Shown one piece after another: positions 6,894 through 13,317 of a stretch of DNA of 13,960 nt. The notes beneath the pieces are model-generated. The model saw only the letters and a list, made by a program, of their open reading frames with translations, was not told the origin of the DNA and searched no databases. Source of the DNA: Candidatus Melainabacteria bacterium (GTDB lineage: Bacteria > Cyanobacteriota > Vampirovibrionia > LMEP-6097). The translations under genes and the position numbers were made by a program. The first letter of the stretch is position 1, and the number at the start of each line of letters is the position of its first letter. The stretch spans positions 1 through 13,960 of the forward strand of contig JAPPOW010000197.1 in assembly GCA_028817775.1 (NCBI GenBank). The letters run 5' to 3'.

Positions 6894-7715
6894 GTGTTTG
6901 GTAACAAATACCTATTACTTGAGCTGGATAAGCTGGAGGCTGAATTTTATCACCTACCTAGTGTGGTCCCCTATCTTGCCAAGTACCAAAAGAAACTAGA
7001 TAAGGATGGATTTGATTGGGATGACTGTATCGAAGCCATGAAAAAACTTATTAAGGAAGATGATTGTGAGGAGTACAAGCCCTACAAACTTTTCATCAAG
7101 AAGTGGCCGCTCTACTCACAATTGAGTCAAGCTTCCAAGGACAAACGTTTCAAGGATGCCCGTAAGATCATCGATAAAATTCTTGCAATCGATTTACTTG
7201 ACCCTTCTGCCTACCTTAACCTAGGTTACTGCTTCCGTTCTGAGAAGGAATATCACCGCGCTGAGCAAGCCTACCGCAAAGGACTTGAATTAGTCGAGAA
7301 CCAAACCCCATTCCTTACAGGATTAGCCAAGACCTACGAAGAACTTGGTAAGTTTGAAGAAGCAATTTATCTCTGGAATCAAATCCACCAGGAGAGTGGC
7401 AGTCCAGAAGCATTACGCCGCCTGCTTGATCTCAAAGTTTATTCCACAACACTTTCAGCTCAAGAAATTAAGAACGCCAAGTTACAAGAACTCAAAGATG
7501 GTGATCTAAGCCCAGGAGTCAATTTTGAAAGACTGATGCTCAAAGAGTTTCAGAAGTCATACAATGACGTTGACGCTCTCACAAAACTAGGTGTCAGACT
7601 GGTTCATAACAAATTTAATAAGCTAGCTCTTAAAGTATTTGAGAGGGTTTATCAACTTTCTAAAGTTACTGGGGTTGAGATTGCTAGTGACCTTGCAAAA
7701 TTAGCAACAACTTAA
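6894..7715 (+). CDS. Tetratricopeptide repeat (TPR) protein
   Basis: This 273-residue, wholly helical, probably cytoplasmic protein has no signal peptide or membrane segment. At least two TPR units are clear: PSAYLNLGYCFRSEKEYHRA onward (104-137) and TPFLTGLAKTYEELGKFEEA onward (138-171), with the usual G/A-Y/F-A spacing. Weaker units lie at about 70-103 and 222-255. TPR proteins act as scaffolds for protein contacts; the partner cannot be named. The start is GTG at 6894, as no in-frame ATG lies nearby upstream. TAATAT six bases before it is a modest -10 match and there is no Shine-Dalgarno, in line with other predicted leaderless starts. It diverges from accDA and converges on lysS, so it is probably a single-gene transcript. 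Confidence 0.88.
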   Translation: MFGNKYLLLELDKLEAEFYHLPSVVPYLAKYQKKLDKDGFDWDDCIEAMKKLIKEDDCEEYKPYKLFIKKWPLYSQLSQASKDKRFKDARKIIDKILAIDLLDPSAYLNLGYCFRSEKEYHRAEQAYRKGLELVENQTPFLTGLAKTYEELGKFEEAIYLWNQIHQESGSPEALRRLLDLKVYSTTLSAQEIKNAKLQELKDGDLSPGVNFERLMLKEFQKSYNDVDALTKLGVRLVHNKFNKLALKVFERVYQLSKVTGVEIASDLAKLATT

Positions 7716-7728
7716 CATACTATTTGGA

Positions 7729-7851
7729 CTTTGAGATGCGATAGTTTTCGTTTAGACGAGGCATTTGAAGTCCGGAGGACGTGTCTGAAGTGGGCTCTAG
7801 CCCATGAAGACTCAAATAACAAAGTATAAACGGAAAATATCCAGATCAAAG
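7729..7851. repeat. Nested imperfect palindrome between convergent TPR and lysS genes
   Basis: The outer arms 7729-7754 and 7827-7851 pair with about 20 of 26 bases matching (CTTTGA...TTTTCGTTTA against CTTTGA...TTTTCCGTTTA). Inside them ATTTGAAGTC (7763-7772) pairs with the complement of 7809-7817, and at the centre TGGGCT (7791-7796) pairs with AGCCCA (7799-7804). The dispersed repeat copy 1 occupies the middle. The right arm covers the last codon and stop of lysS. The placement suggests a bidirectional transcript-ending or transcript-protecting structure, although no long T-run follows it. Confidence 0.55.
7767..7805 (+). repeat. Dispersed CCGGAGG-core repeat, copy 1
   Basis: These 39 bases are identical to copy 2 (9366-9404) except for two substitutions. 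Similarity extends about eight bases further left (AGGC). It contains GGAC/GTCT (7777-7780, 7783-7786) and TGGGCT/AGCCCA small inverted repeats. Confidence 0.85.
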
Positions 7852-9276
7852 AGGTTTCATTGTTGGGAAGGCGATAACATCTCTGATAGACGCTGAATCA
7901 GTCAAGAACATCGCCAGTCTATCAATCCCCAGTCCCATACCAGAAGTCGGCGGTAGGCCATACTCAAGCGCGTTGACAAAATCCTCATCAAAGACATGGG
8001 CTTCATCATCACCGCCAGCACGTTCTTTAGCTTGAGCTTCAAAACGTTCACGCTGATCTTGCGGGTCTGTCAACTCAGAGAAAGCATTTGCAGTCTCACG
8101 TCCATAGATGAATAGTTCAAATCTCTCAACAAAACCTTCTTTCTCTCTATGCTTCTTAGCCAGTGGGGAAATTTCAATTGGATAGTCATAAACTATTGTT
8201 GGTTGAATTAATTTCTCTTCGCAATGCTGCTCAAAGGCGTCATTAAGTTCACGCCCAACTAATTCTTTACCAGTATGTTCTCTAACAATTTCTTGCATTG
8301 AAACTCTACGGAATGGTTTAGAGAAATCAATATCAGTACCTTGGTAATTAACCTGCTGTGAGCCTGTAACTTTCTCGGCTACATAGCGCACCAAAGCTTC
8401 AGTCAAATTCATCATGTCATAGACATCGGTGTATGCCCAATAAACCTCAATAGAAGTGAATTCTGGATTGTGTTTGATACTAATACCTTCATTACGGAAG
8501 ATACGTCCAATCTCATAAACTCGCTCAAAGCCACCTACAGCCAAGCGCTTAAGGTGAAGCTCAGTAGCGATACGTAAATTAAGATCCAAACCCAAAGTAT
8601 TGTGATGAGTAGTAAACGGTCTTGCTGCTGCGCCGCCAGCTTCAGTATTCAAAATTGGAGTTTCAATCTCAACAAAGTCCTGATCATCCAAGAAATTGCG
8701 AATCTCACGCATGAGGATTGCCTTCTTGTATAGGTTGTCCTTAGACTTCTCGTTAACAATCAAATCTAAGTAACGCTGTCTGTATCTAGTTTCTACATCA
8801 GCAATCCCAAGACGGCGACGCTTGCCCTCAACAATCTCAGGCAATGGTTTTAAAGTCTTGGACAAGACAGTGACAGTCTCCATATCAATTGTCAGAGCTC
8901 CACGCGGCGTACGGCGGATCTTACCCACAACTCCAATATGGTCACCCTTGTCTAATAGCTTGAATAATTCTTGTAAATTTTCAGGACGAGTCTTAGCATC
9001 AGAGAATAATTGAATCTTGCCAGTATCATCAACCAAATCAACAAACATCCAGTCGTTACGTTGATTGACCACTCGACCAGCTACAGTCACCATATCCTCG
9101 GTGCGCTCTTCGTTAGCTAAATCGACATACTTCTTTTGTAGCTCACTAATGAAATGACTACGCTCAAATTTATAAGGATAAGGATCAATACCCAAGTCCT
9201 TGAGCCCCTCAAGTTTGCGTAATCTTTCTTGTTCTAAATTAGTTAGGTCCTGCTTTTCGTCCACTGTTTGTACCAC
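7846..9276 (-). CDS. lysS: Lysyl-tRNA synthetase, class II
   Basis: This cytoplasmic enzyme charges tRNA-Lys with lysine using ATP. The 476 residues are complete and collinear with bacterial LysS. They show an N-terminal helical region (about 10-60), an OB-fold anticodon-binding domain (about 64-140, with VTVAGRVVNQRNDWMFVDL), then the class II catalytic core. The core has RYRQRYLDLI (164-173), motif 1 near FVEIETPILN (201-210), motif 2 RIFRNEGISIKHNPEFTSIE (258-277) and motif 3 GMGLGIDRLAM (446-456). The start is GTG at 9276 (MVQTVDEKQ). TATAAT ends eight bases before it and no Shine-Dalgarno exists, so the mRNA is predicted to be leaderless. An ATG seven bases upstream is out of frame. The stop codon lies in the palindrome shared with the TPR gene end. 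Confidence 0.97.
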   Translation of the reverse strand: MVQTVDEKQDLTNLEQERLRKLEGLKDLGIDPYPYKFERSHFISELQKKYVDLANEERTEDMVTVAGRVVNQRNDWMFVDLVDDTGKIQLFSDAKTRPENLQELFKLLDKGDHIGVVGKIRRTPRGALTIDMETVTVLSKTLKPLPEIVEGKRRRLGIADVETRYRQRYLDLIVNEKSKDNLYKKAILMREIRNFLDDQDFVEIETPILNTEAGGAAARPFTTHHNTLGLDLNLRIATELHLKRLAVGGFERVYEIGRIFRNEGISIKHNPEFTSIEVYWAYTDVYDMMNLTEALVRYVAEKVTGSQQVNYQGTDIDFSKPFRRVSMQEIVREHTGKELVGRELNDAFEQHCEEKLIQPTIVYDYPIEISPLAKKHREKEGFVERFELFIYGRETANAFSELTDPQDQRERFEAQAKERAGGDDEAHVFDEDFVNALEYGLPPTSGMGLGIDRLAMFLTDSASIRDVIAFPTMKPL

Positions 9277-9284
9277 AGCGCATT

Positions 9285-9293
9285 ATTATACCA
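9285..9293 (-). promoter_or_regulatory. Extended -10 promoter of lysS
   Basis: The minus strand reads TGGTATAAT, a TGnTATAAT extended -10 element, which explains the lack of a good -35 box. The gap to the GTG start is eight bases, leaving a predicted leader of only 1-3 bases. Confidence 0.75.
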
Positions 9294-9365
9294 ACTAAAA
9301 TCAATCTATAACTATTTTTTGGGTTTTTTAAAGCTGCCGCTCAGGGCTTCAGATGCAAGGCTTGC

Positions 9366-9404
9366 GAAGTCCGGAGGACGTGTCCGAAGTGGGCTGTAGC
9401 CCAT
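9366..9404 (+). repeat. Dispersed CCGGAGG-core repeat, copy 2
   Basis: This is a 39-base near-identical match to copy 1 (two differences), with perfect GGAC/GTCC and TGGGCT/AGCCCA hairpin arms. It lies in the 218-base spacer between the pilin stop and lysS start, about 40 bases upstream of copy 3. Confidence 0.85.
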
Positions 9405-9447
9405 AAGGTTTAGGGGTCACAAAGAGGTAACAGTTCAATAGAAGTAC

Positions 9448-9486
9448 GAAGCCCCCGGAGGCGTAACGCCGCAGCTGGAGCTATGA
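9448..9486 (+). repeat. Dispersed CCGGAGG-core repeat, copy 3 (diverged)
   Basis: It shares GAAG, CCGGAGG and the trailing GGAGCTATGA pattern with the other copies. The first hairpin is GGCG-TAA-CGCC (9460-9470), so its stem bases differ from copies 1 and 2 but still pair. It is immediately 3' of the pilin-like gene and may serve as its 3' end structure. Confidence 0.65.
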
Positions 9487-9494
9487 GCAAGGCT

Positions 9495-9989
9495 TTAACC
9501 GTTATCTAGGGCTACTACGATGCCTGGTTCTCCACGGATGATTCCAAGCCCCGTAATCACAAAACCACCAATCATAGGCTCAACCTCTGGCTCAGCATCA
9601 ATACCAGAGCGGAACGGTCTAGCAAGAGTAACATTAGGTTCATAACCCAAAGTACCAGGGAAGTCTTGGTCAGGGTCAACAATCCCATCGATAAGGTCAA
9701 CTTGTTCTTTGGTGAACGGATTGAGAAGTTTTTTGGTTGAACCAAGCTCTTCAACTTCGTAGCCAGATTCTGGAATAATTCCACCAGTATCAACTGAAGC
9801 GATCTGAATATTAGCTACCAGCGCGTTGGCTGAAGAAATCACATTAGCATTCTTGGCTTTGTCTTGTGCTTCCATCAAGTTTGGAATTGCAATTGTAGCC
9901 AGGATACCAATGATCACCACAACAACCATCAGCTCAACAAGAGTCAAACCTGAATCCGCGCGTCTAAAAACTGCTCTAGTATTAGTCAT
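9495..9989 (-). CDS. Type IV pilin / pseudopilin-like protein
   Basis: This 164-residue protein has a class III (type IV prepilin) signal: a short basic leader ending ADSG (Gly14), then LTLVELMVVVVIIGILATIAIP with the invariant Glu at mature position 5 and a hydrophobic alpha-helix (15-36). PilD-type peptidase would cut after Gly14 and methylate Leu15; Leu rather than Phe at this spot is less common but allowed. The helix continues amphipathically (NLMEAQDKAKNANVISSANA), followed by an acidic globular domain without Cys. It could be a minor pilin of a type IV pilus or a pseudopilin of a type II secretion system; no assembly genes are nearby to decide. The ATG at 9989 follows TATTAT by seven bases without a Shine-Dalgarno. 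It lies just downstream of the permease gene on the same strand. Confidence 0.9.
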   Translation of the reverse strand: MTNTRAVFRRADSGLTLVELMVVVVIIGILATIAIPNLMEAQDKAKNANVISSANALVANIQIASVDTGGIIPESGYEVEELGSTKKLLNPFTKEQVDLIDGIVDPDQDFPGTLGYEPNVTLARPFRSGIDAEPEVEPMIGGFVITGLGIIRGEPGIVVALDNG

Positions 9990-9996
9990 AGGTTTA

Positions 9997-10025
9997 ATAA
10001 TAGATCAAGTTTGCGCAATGAGCAA
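9997..10025 (-). promoter_or_regulatory. Promoter of the pilin-like gene
   Basis: TTGCTC (10020-10025) and TATTAT (9997-10002) are spaced by 17 bases on the minus strand, and the ATG at 9989 begins seven bases after the -10 box. The -35 box lies inside the end of the permease coding sequence, so the pilin has its own predicted leaderless promoter besides any read-through. Confidence 0.65.
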
Positions 10026-10832
10026 GTGCTGATCGAGGGCACGAGGTGATACAGCTTGTTGCAGCCGGTCACCAAAATAATTGAAGCTATAGACGGTAAG
10101 GAATATCATCAAAGCCGGAAAGAATAATAGCTGCGGGTCAGTTCTAAGGTATTGCCAGCCATCTCCAGCCAGGGTGCCCCAGCTAGTATTTGGTGGTGAG
10201 AGCCCGAGCCCAATGAAACTCAGGGTACTTTCAGCAAGGATCGCTCGAGGCAAAGTGAAACTGAGGGCAACAATGATTGAACCAACAGTATTAGGCAAAA
10301 TATGGCGACTGATAATTTGCCAGTGATTGAGTCCAAGCGCTCTGGTTGCTTCGACAAATTCTTCATTCTTAAATTTCTTGACCTCAGTCCGCACTAGACG
10401 AGCTAGATCCATCCAATTAATGAAAGCTAGCCCAAGGATGATCCCTGAACTTGATTGGGAGAGAAAGAGCGCAATGATACTAAGAACTAATAAATCAGGT
10501 AGTGAATAAATAAAGTCAATTAGTTTAATTATCAGCTCCTCAATCCAGCCTCCTAGGTAACCAGCCAGAGTACCAAGCAGAGTACCAATAATGAGAGCAT
10601 TGAAAGCAGTAAGCAAAGCAATCGATAAACTCATCTGTGCGCCATGAATAATTCGTACTAATAAATCACGTCCCAGAAAATCAGTACCAAACCAATGTTG
10701 CCAGCTAGGTGCTTGCAAGATAGCATCCGGGTCAACCAAATCATATTGATAGGGAATAGGATTAAAGCCTAGTGCATAGGCTAAAGTGAGGGCTGCAAGG
10801 AGAGCTATAAAGTAGATTGGTAGCCGAGCCAC
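10005..10832 (-). CDS. ABC transporter permease, OppC/DppC family
   Basis: This is an inner-membrane permease subunit of a peptide/nickel-type ABC importer, 275 residues from the GTG at 10832. The first membrane helix begins at residue 4. It is followed by the OppC N-terminal signature HWFGTDFLGRDLLVRIIHGA (46-65) and the transmembrane core. The cytoplasmic EAA loop, EEFVEATRALGLNHWQII (157-174) then RHILPN, contacts the ATPase. GLGLSPPNTSWGTLAGDG and the last helices complete the family pattern. An upstream in-frame ATG at 10883 would lie inside the divergent flavin reductase gene and is less likely. The usual partners (second permease, ATPases, binding protein) are absent on both sides, so this gene is an orphan here. 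The substrate is unknown. Confidence 0.92.
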   Translation of the reverse strand: MARLPIYFIALLAALTLAYALGFNPIPYQYDLVDPDAILQAPSWQHWFGTDFLGRDLLVRIIHGAQMSLSIALLTAFNALIIGTLLGTLAGYLGGWIEELIIKLIDFIYSLPDLLVLSIIALFLSQSSSGIILGLAFINWMDLARLVRTEVKKFKNEEFVEATRALGLNHWQIISRHILPNTVGSIIVALSFTLPRAILAESTLSFIGLGLSPPNTSWGTLAGDGWQYLRTDPQLLFFPALMIFLTVYSFNYFGDRLQQAVSPRALDQHLLIAQT

Positions 10833-10855
10833 AAGTTCATTGTATAATATGCTGC
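10833..10855. promoter_or_regulatory. Compact 23-bp divergent promoter
   Basis: The start codons of the permease (minus, GTG 10832) and the flavin reductase (plus, ATG 10856) are only 23 bases apart. On the plus strand TATAAT (10843-10848) ends seven bases before the ATG. On the minus strand TATTAT (10844-10849) or TATACA (10841-10846) ends 11 or 8 bases before the GTG. The -10 boxes overlap, and each -35 region must lie within the opposite gene. Confidence 0.65.
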
Positions 10856-11335
10856 ATGGACAAAGAAGCACTGGCACCAGCACTAGGTAAATTGGTCTCC
10901 GGACTGTATATCATTAGCCTCAAGCATAAGGATGAAGAAGCAGGATTTTTAGCGAGCTGGGTGCAGCAAGCTGGCTTTGAACCACCAATGATTACTATTG
11001 CATTCAATAAAGAACGCAAATCACACTTCGACTTACTTACCGGCGGTGGTCATCTGGTAGTAAATATTATGGGCAAAGAAAACGGTCAGACCATGTCAAG
11101 ATTTTTCAAACCGCCACCAGAGTCTGGCAGTATATTTGATGAGTTAGAAACTTTTACTGGTGAGACTGGGATTCCAATCTTAAAAGATTCACTTGCTTAC
11201 TTAGAAGCTAAGTACTATACCGAAATGGAAAGTGGTGACCATCATATTGTGATGGCTGAAGTTATCGGCGGTGCTATTAATAATTCAGAAATTGAACCAA
11301 GTGTTCATATTAGACCTGATGGTTTTAAATACTAA
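10856..11335 (+). CDS. Flavin reductase-like, FMN-binding domain protein
   Basis: This 159-residue stand-alone flavin reductase-like domain (split-barrel FMN-binding fold) starts MDKEALAPALGKLVSGLYII. It contains GFLASWVQQAGFEPPMITIA (about 29-48), the flavin-contacting region of the family, and HHIVMAEVIGG (about 130-140) near the end. The (A/F)LASWVQQAxFEPP wording is like the C-terminal flavin reductase domain of cyanobacterial flavodiiron proteins. Family members reduce FMN with NAD(P)H or bind FMN as electron carriers; the partner is unknown here. I chose ATG 10856, seven bases after TATAAT, over a frame-extended GTG at 10817 that would lie in front of the promoter. The Fic gene follows after 58 bases. 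Confidence 0.85.
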   Translation: MDKEALAPALGKLVSGLYIISLKHKDEEAGFLASWVQQAGFEPPMITIAFNKERKSHFDLLTGGGHLVVNIMGKENGQTMSRFFKPPPESGSIFDELETFTGETGIPILKDSLAYLEAKYYTEMESGDHHIVMAEVIGGAINNSEIEPSVHIRPDGFKY

Positions 11336-11342
11336 AGAGCCC

Positions 11343-11375
11343 ATTCGACTAATATTCGACTAATATTCGACTATT
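11343..11375 (+). repeat. Three tandem 11-bp repeats upstream of fic
   Basis: ATTCGACTAAT occurs twice and ATTCGACTATT once, head to tail without spacers. The array ends six bases before the TATAAT of the Fic gene (11382-11387), where a -35 box would be. Eleven bases is about one helical turn, so all copies face the same side of the DNA, as in multi-site operators. It could instead be simple slippage-derived repetition. Confidence 0.8.
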
Positions 11376-11381
11376 TTGGGG

Positions 11382-11387
11382 TATAAT
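11382..11387 (+). promoter_or_regulatory. -10 box (TATAAT) of the fic gene
   Basis: A perfect TATAAT ends six bases before the in-frame GTG at 11394. No canonical -35 hexamer lies at 16-18 bases; that position is inside the 11-bp repeats, which may mean activator dependence. There is no Shine-Dalgarno. Confidence 0.7.
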
Positions 11388-11393
11388 TGTAAT

Positions 11394-12413
11394 GTGTTCA
11401 AGCCCCAATACACAATTAGTCCGAAACTATTAAGCAACATCAAAGAAGTTGCTGTTTTGGTTGCTCAGCTTAACCAAAATCGCTATCCTGAAACCATCTT
11501 ATTTGAATTGGAGCAAAATGCTCAAGTTAGATCAAGTCATTCTTCCACTTCTATAGAAGGTAATCCGCTACCACTCACTGAAGTAAAAAAAATACTCAAA
11601 AACAAACCAGAACATATCCGAGACAGCCAACAAGAAGTACTGAATTATAATCAAGCGTTAGAATATCTCAAAAAACAAAAACAAGGTTTAGATCTCAAAT
11701 TGATACTAAAGATCCAAGCTTTGGTAATGGATAAACTGCTCCCCAAAGCTAAACTTGGCAAATTACGAAAAGAACCGGTTCTAATTAATGATCCACAATC
11801 CGGCAGAACAGTCTTTCTTCCGCCAGATCATACTGATGTCAGCAAACTCATAAAAGACTTAATTGACTTTTACAAAAAAAATACTGGAAAACTAGACCCC
11901 CTTATACTCAGCGGCATCTTCCACAAGCAATTTGTAATCATCCATCCATTTATTGATGGCAATGGACGTACAACAAGATTAATAACCAAGCAGCTCCTAG
12001 CCCAACTCGGACTTAATACTTTTAATTTATTTAGTTTCGAAAATTACTATAACAGTAATGTTAGTAAGTACTTCAACAAGGTTGGTGTTACTGGCAATTA
12101 CTATGATATTTGCCATGAAATTGATTTTACAGAGTGGCTAGAATACTTCACTGACGGCATTATTGATGAACTAGTACGTGTCAATAGAGACTTAAATCAA
12201 AGTTCTATCAGCCCCAAACAAAACCTAGCCCCTCATCACAAAAAAATAATTAAGTACATTGAGAAACATGGTTATATCAATGACAAACTTTATTCCAAAC
12301 TAACAGACAGAGCCAAAGCTACTCGCAGTCTGGATTTCAAGAAGTTAATTGGGCTTGATCTGATAGAACGGCAAGGTAAAGGTAAAAACACTCATTATAA
12401 ACTAAAGACTTGA
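11394..12413 (+). CDS. Fic/DOC-family protein, probable AMP transferase with winged-helix C-terminus
   Basis: Fic proteins transfer AMP or a similar group to target-protein hydroxyls. In 339 residues this one has an N-terminal helical region with the inhibitory-helix motif SxxxEG (Ser51-Thr-Ser-Ile-Glu55-Gly56), the class II arrangement in which the Glu blocks productive ATP binding. The full Fic core motif HPFIDGNGRTTR (184-195) follows, with catalytic His184 and Asp188. A beta-hairpin flap is likely near GRTVFLPPDH (137-146). The C-terminal 80 residues (NLAPHHKKIIKYIEKHGYIN...) look like a winged helix, common in this architecture. The start is GTG at 11394; a TTG 18 bases earlier would lie before the -10 box. 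No antitoxin-like small gene adjoins it, so a self-inhibited regulator is likelier than a two-gene toxin module. Confidence 0.92.
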   Translation: MFKPQYTISPKLLSNIKEVAVLVAQLNQNRYPETILFELEQNAQVRSSHSSTSIEGNPLPLTEVKKILKNKPEHIRDSQQEVLNYNQALEYLKKQKQGLDLKLILKIQALVMDKLLPKAKLGKLRKEPVLINDPQSGRTVFLPPDHTDVSKLIKDLIDFYKKNTGKLDPLILSGIFHKQFVIIHPFIDGNGRTTRLITKQLLAQLGLNTFNLFSFENYYNSNVSKYFNKVGVTGNYYDICHEIDFTEWLEYFTDGIIDELVRVNRDLNQSSISPKQNLAPHHKKIIKYIEKHGYINDKLYSKLTDRAKATRSLDFKKLIGLDLIERQGKGKNTHYKLKT

Positions 12414-12422
12414 ATTGCTTCA

Positions 12423-12465
12423 GAAAGCTCCCGGAGGCATAAGGCCGCAGATGGGACTTTATGAA
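12423..12465 (+). repeat. Dispersed CCGGAGG-core repeat, copy 4 (diverged)
   Basis: It lies in the 60-base spacer between the convergent fic and flagellar genes. It shares CCCGGAGGC, CCGCAG, TGGGAC and TATGA with copy 3 and has GGC/GCC arms around ATAAG. A perfect palindrome ATGAAT-CA-ATTCAT (12461-12474) follows directly and touches the flagellar gene stop. Confidence 0.6.
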
Positions 12466-12473
12466 TCAATTCA

Positions 12474-13226
12474 TTAAATATTTTGACCCAGTTGCATCAA
12501 CAGCTGAAGAGTATCAGTCTGAGCTCTAAGCGCTCTTTGATTAGCTTCATAGCCGCGCATTACTTGCACCATTTGAGCTGAAGTTTTGACTGGGCTAACA
12601 TTAGAGTTCTCAACAAAACCCTGTACTAGAGTAGAATTAGTCGAACTCAAAAGAGCAGCACCTAATTCAGTAGTATATTTATCTCCAGCCTGACGCACAA
12701 TTTTGGCATCCTCTGGAAATTCAAAAGTATTAAGCCTAGCAACATAGTCACCATTGACAACCAAGTTACCATTACGCAGAACTGTAAAATCTCTCACTCC
12801 CTGAAAGCCAAGAAAGATTGGAGCCTGCCCCTGATCGAGCAAATAATCACCTGCTTGAGTAACTATGTAACCTTCACGATCAAGTGTGAAATGTCCATTG
12901 CGAGTGTAACCGACATTGCCATTAATATCCTGCACAGCAAAGAAACCAGTGCCCTGAATGCCAATATCTAGTGGATTGCCAGTCTGGCGTAGTGCACCTT
13001 GTGAAAAATCATAACTAGTAGAGTAAGTTTCAATACCATGTGAAATCTCACCCATATTTTGTCCAGTAACAGAATTCATCAGTGGATGAGTATCAAAACT
13101 TTGATAAATATGACGGACTGCTTTGAAGCCACTGGTGTTTGAATTCGCTAGATTATCAGCGATCAGCGATTGCTGATCTTTTTGGGCTTCCATGCCAGTC
13201 GCTGATGTATAAATACCACGAAGCAT
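12474..13226 (-). CDS. Flagellar basal-body rod protein, FlgF/FlgG family
   Basis: This is a 250-residue structural protein of the flagellar rod, exported through the flagellar type III apparatus rather than by Sec. The N-terminal rod signature is MLRGIYTSATGMEAQKDQQS then LIADNLANSNTSGFKA (1-36). The middle has the D0/D1 pattern GNPLDIGIQGTGFFAVQ and YTRNGHFTLDREGYIVTQAGDYLL. The C-terminal family helix is VENSNVSPVKTSAQMVQVMRGYEANQRAL onward. Length and N-terminus suit FlgF or a FlhO-like form slightly better than FlgG, but the two cannot be separated safely with one copy in view. AATAAT (13235-13240) ends eight bases before the ATG at 13226 and there is no convincing Shine-Dalgarno. A gene for a 148-residue protein lies 91 bases upstream on the same strand and may be co-transcribed. 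Confidence 0.9.
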   Translation of the reverse strand: MLRGIYTSATGMEAQKDQQSLIADNLANSNTSGFKAVRHIYQSFDTHPLMNSVTGQNMGEISHGIETYSTSYDFSQGALRQTGNPLDIGIQGTGFFAVQDINGNVGYTRNGHFTLDREGYIVTQAGDYLLDQGQAPIFLGFQGVRDFTVLRNGNLVVNGDYVARLNTFEFPEDAKIVRQAGDKYTTELGAALLSSTNSTLVQGFVENSNVSPVKTSAQMVQVMRGYEANQRALRAQTDTLQLLMQLGQNI

Positions 13227-13317
13227 CTTTATACATTATTCGCTTAGAACAGGCTCTAGGAGCTAGGTTATTTGGACTAATTAGAGCAAATCTCTAGATC
13301 TTCTATACTACAAGTGA

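Noticed and set aside
10833..10883. Permease start at ATG 10883.
   Set aside because: It would add 17 residues with three Cys overlapping the flavin reductase coding start and lie upstream of the predicted -10 box.
11343..11375. CRISPR-like repeat array.
   Set aside because: The units are 11 bases, directly abutting without spacers, and no cas gene is near.
11394..12413. A Fic/antitoxin two-gene toxin module (FicT/FicA or Doc/Phd).
   Set aside because: The inhibitory motif is within the same chain, and no small gene overlaps or abuts on the same strand.
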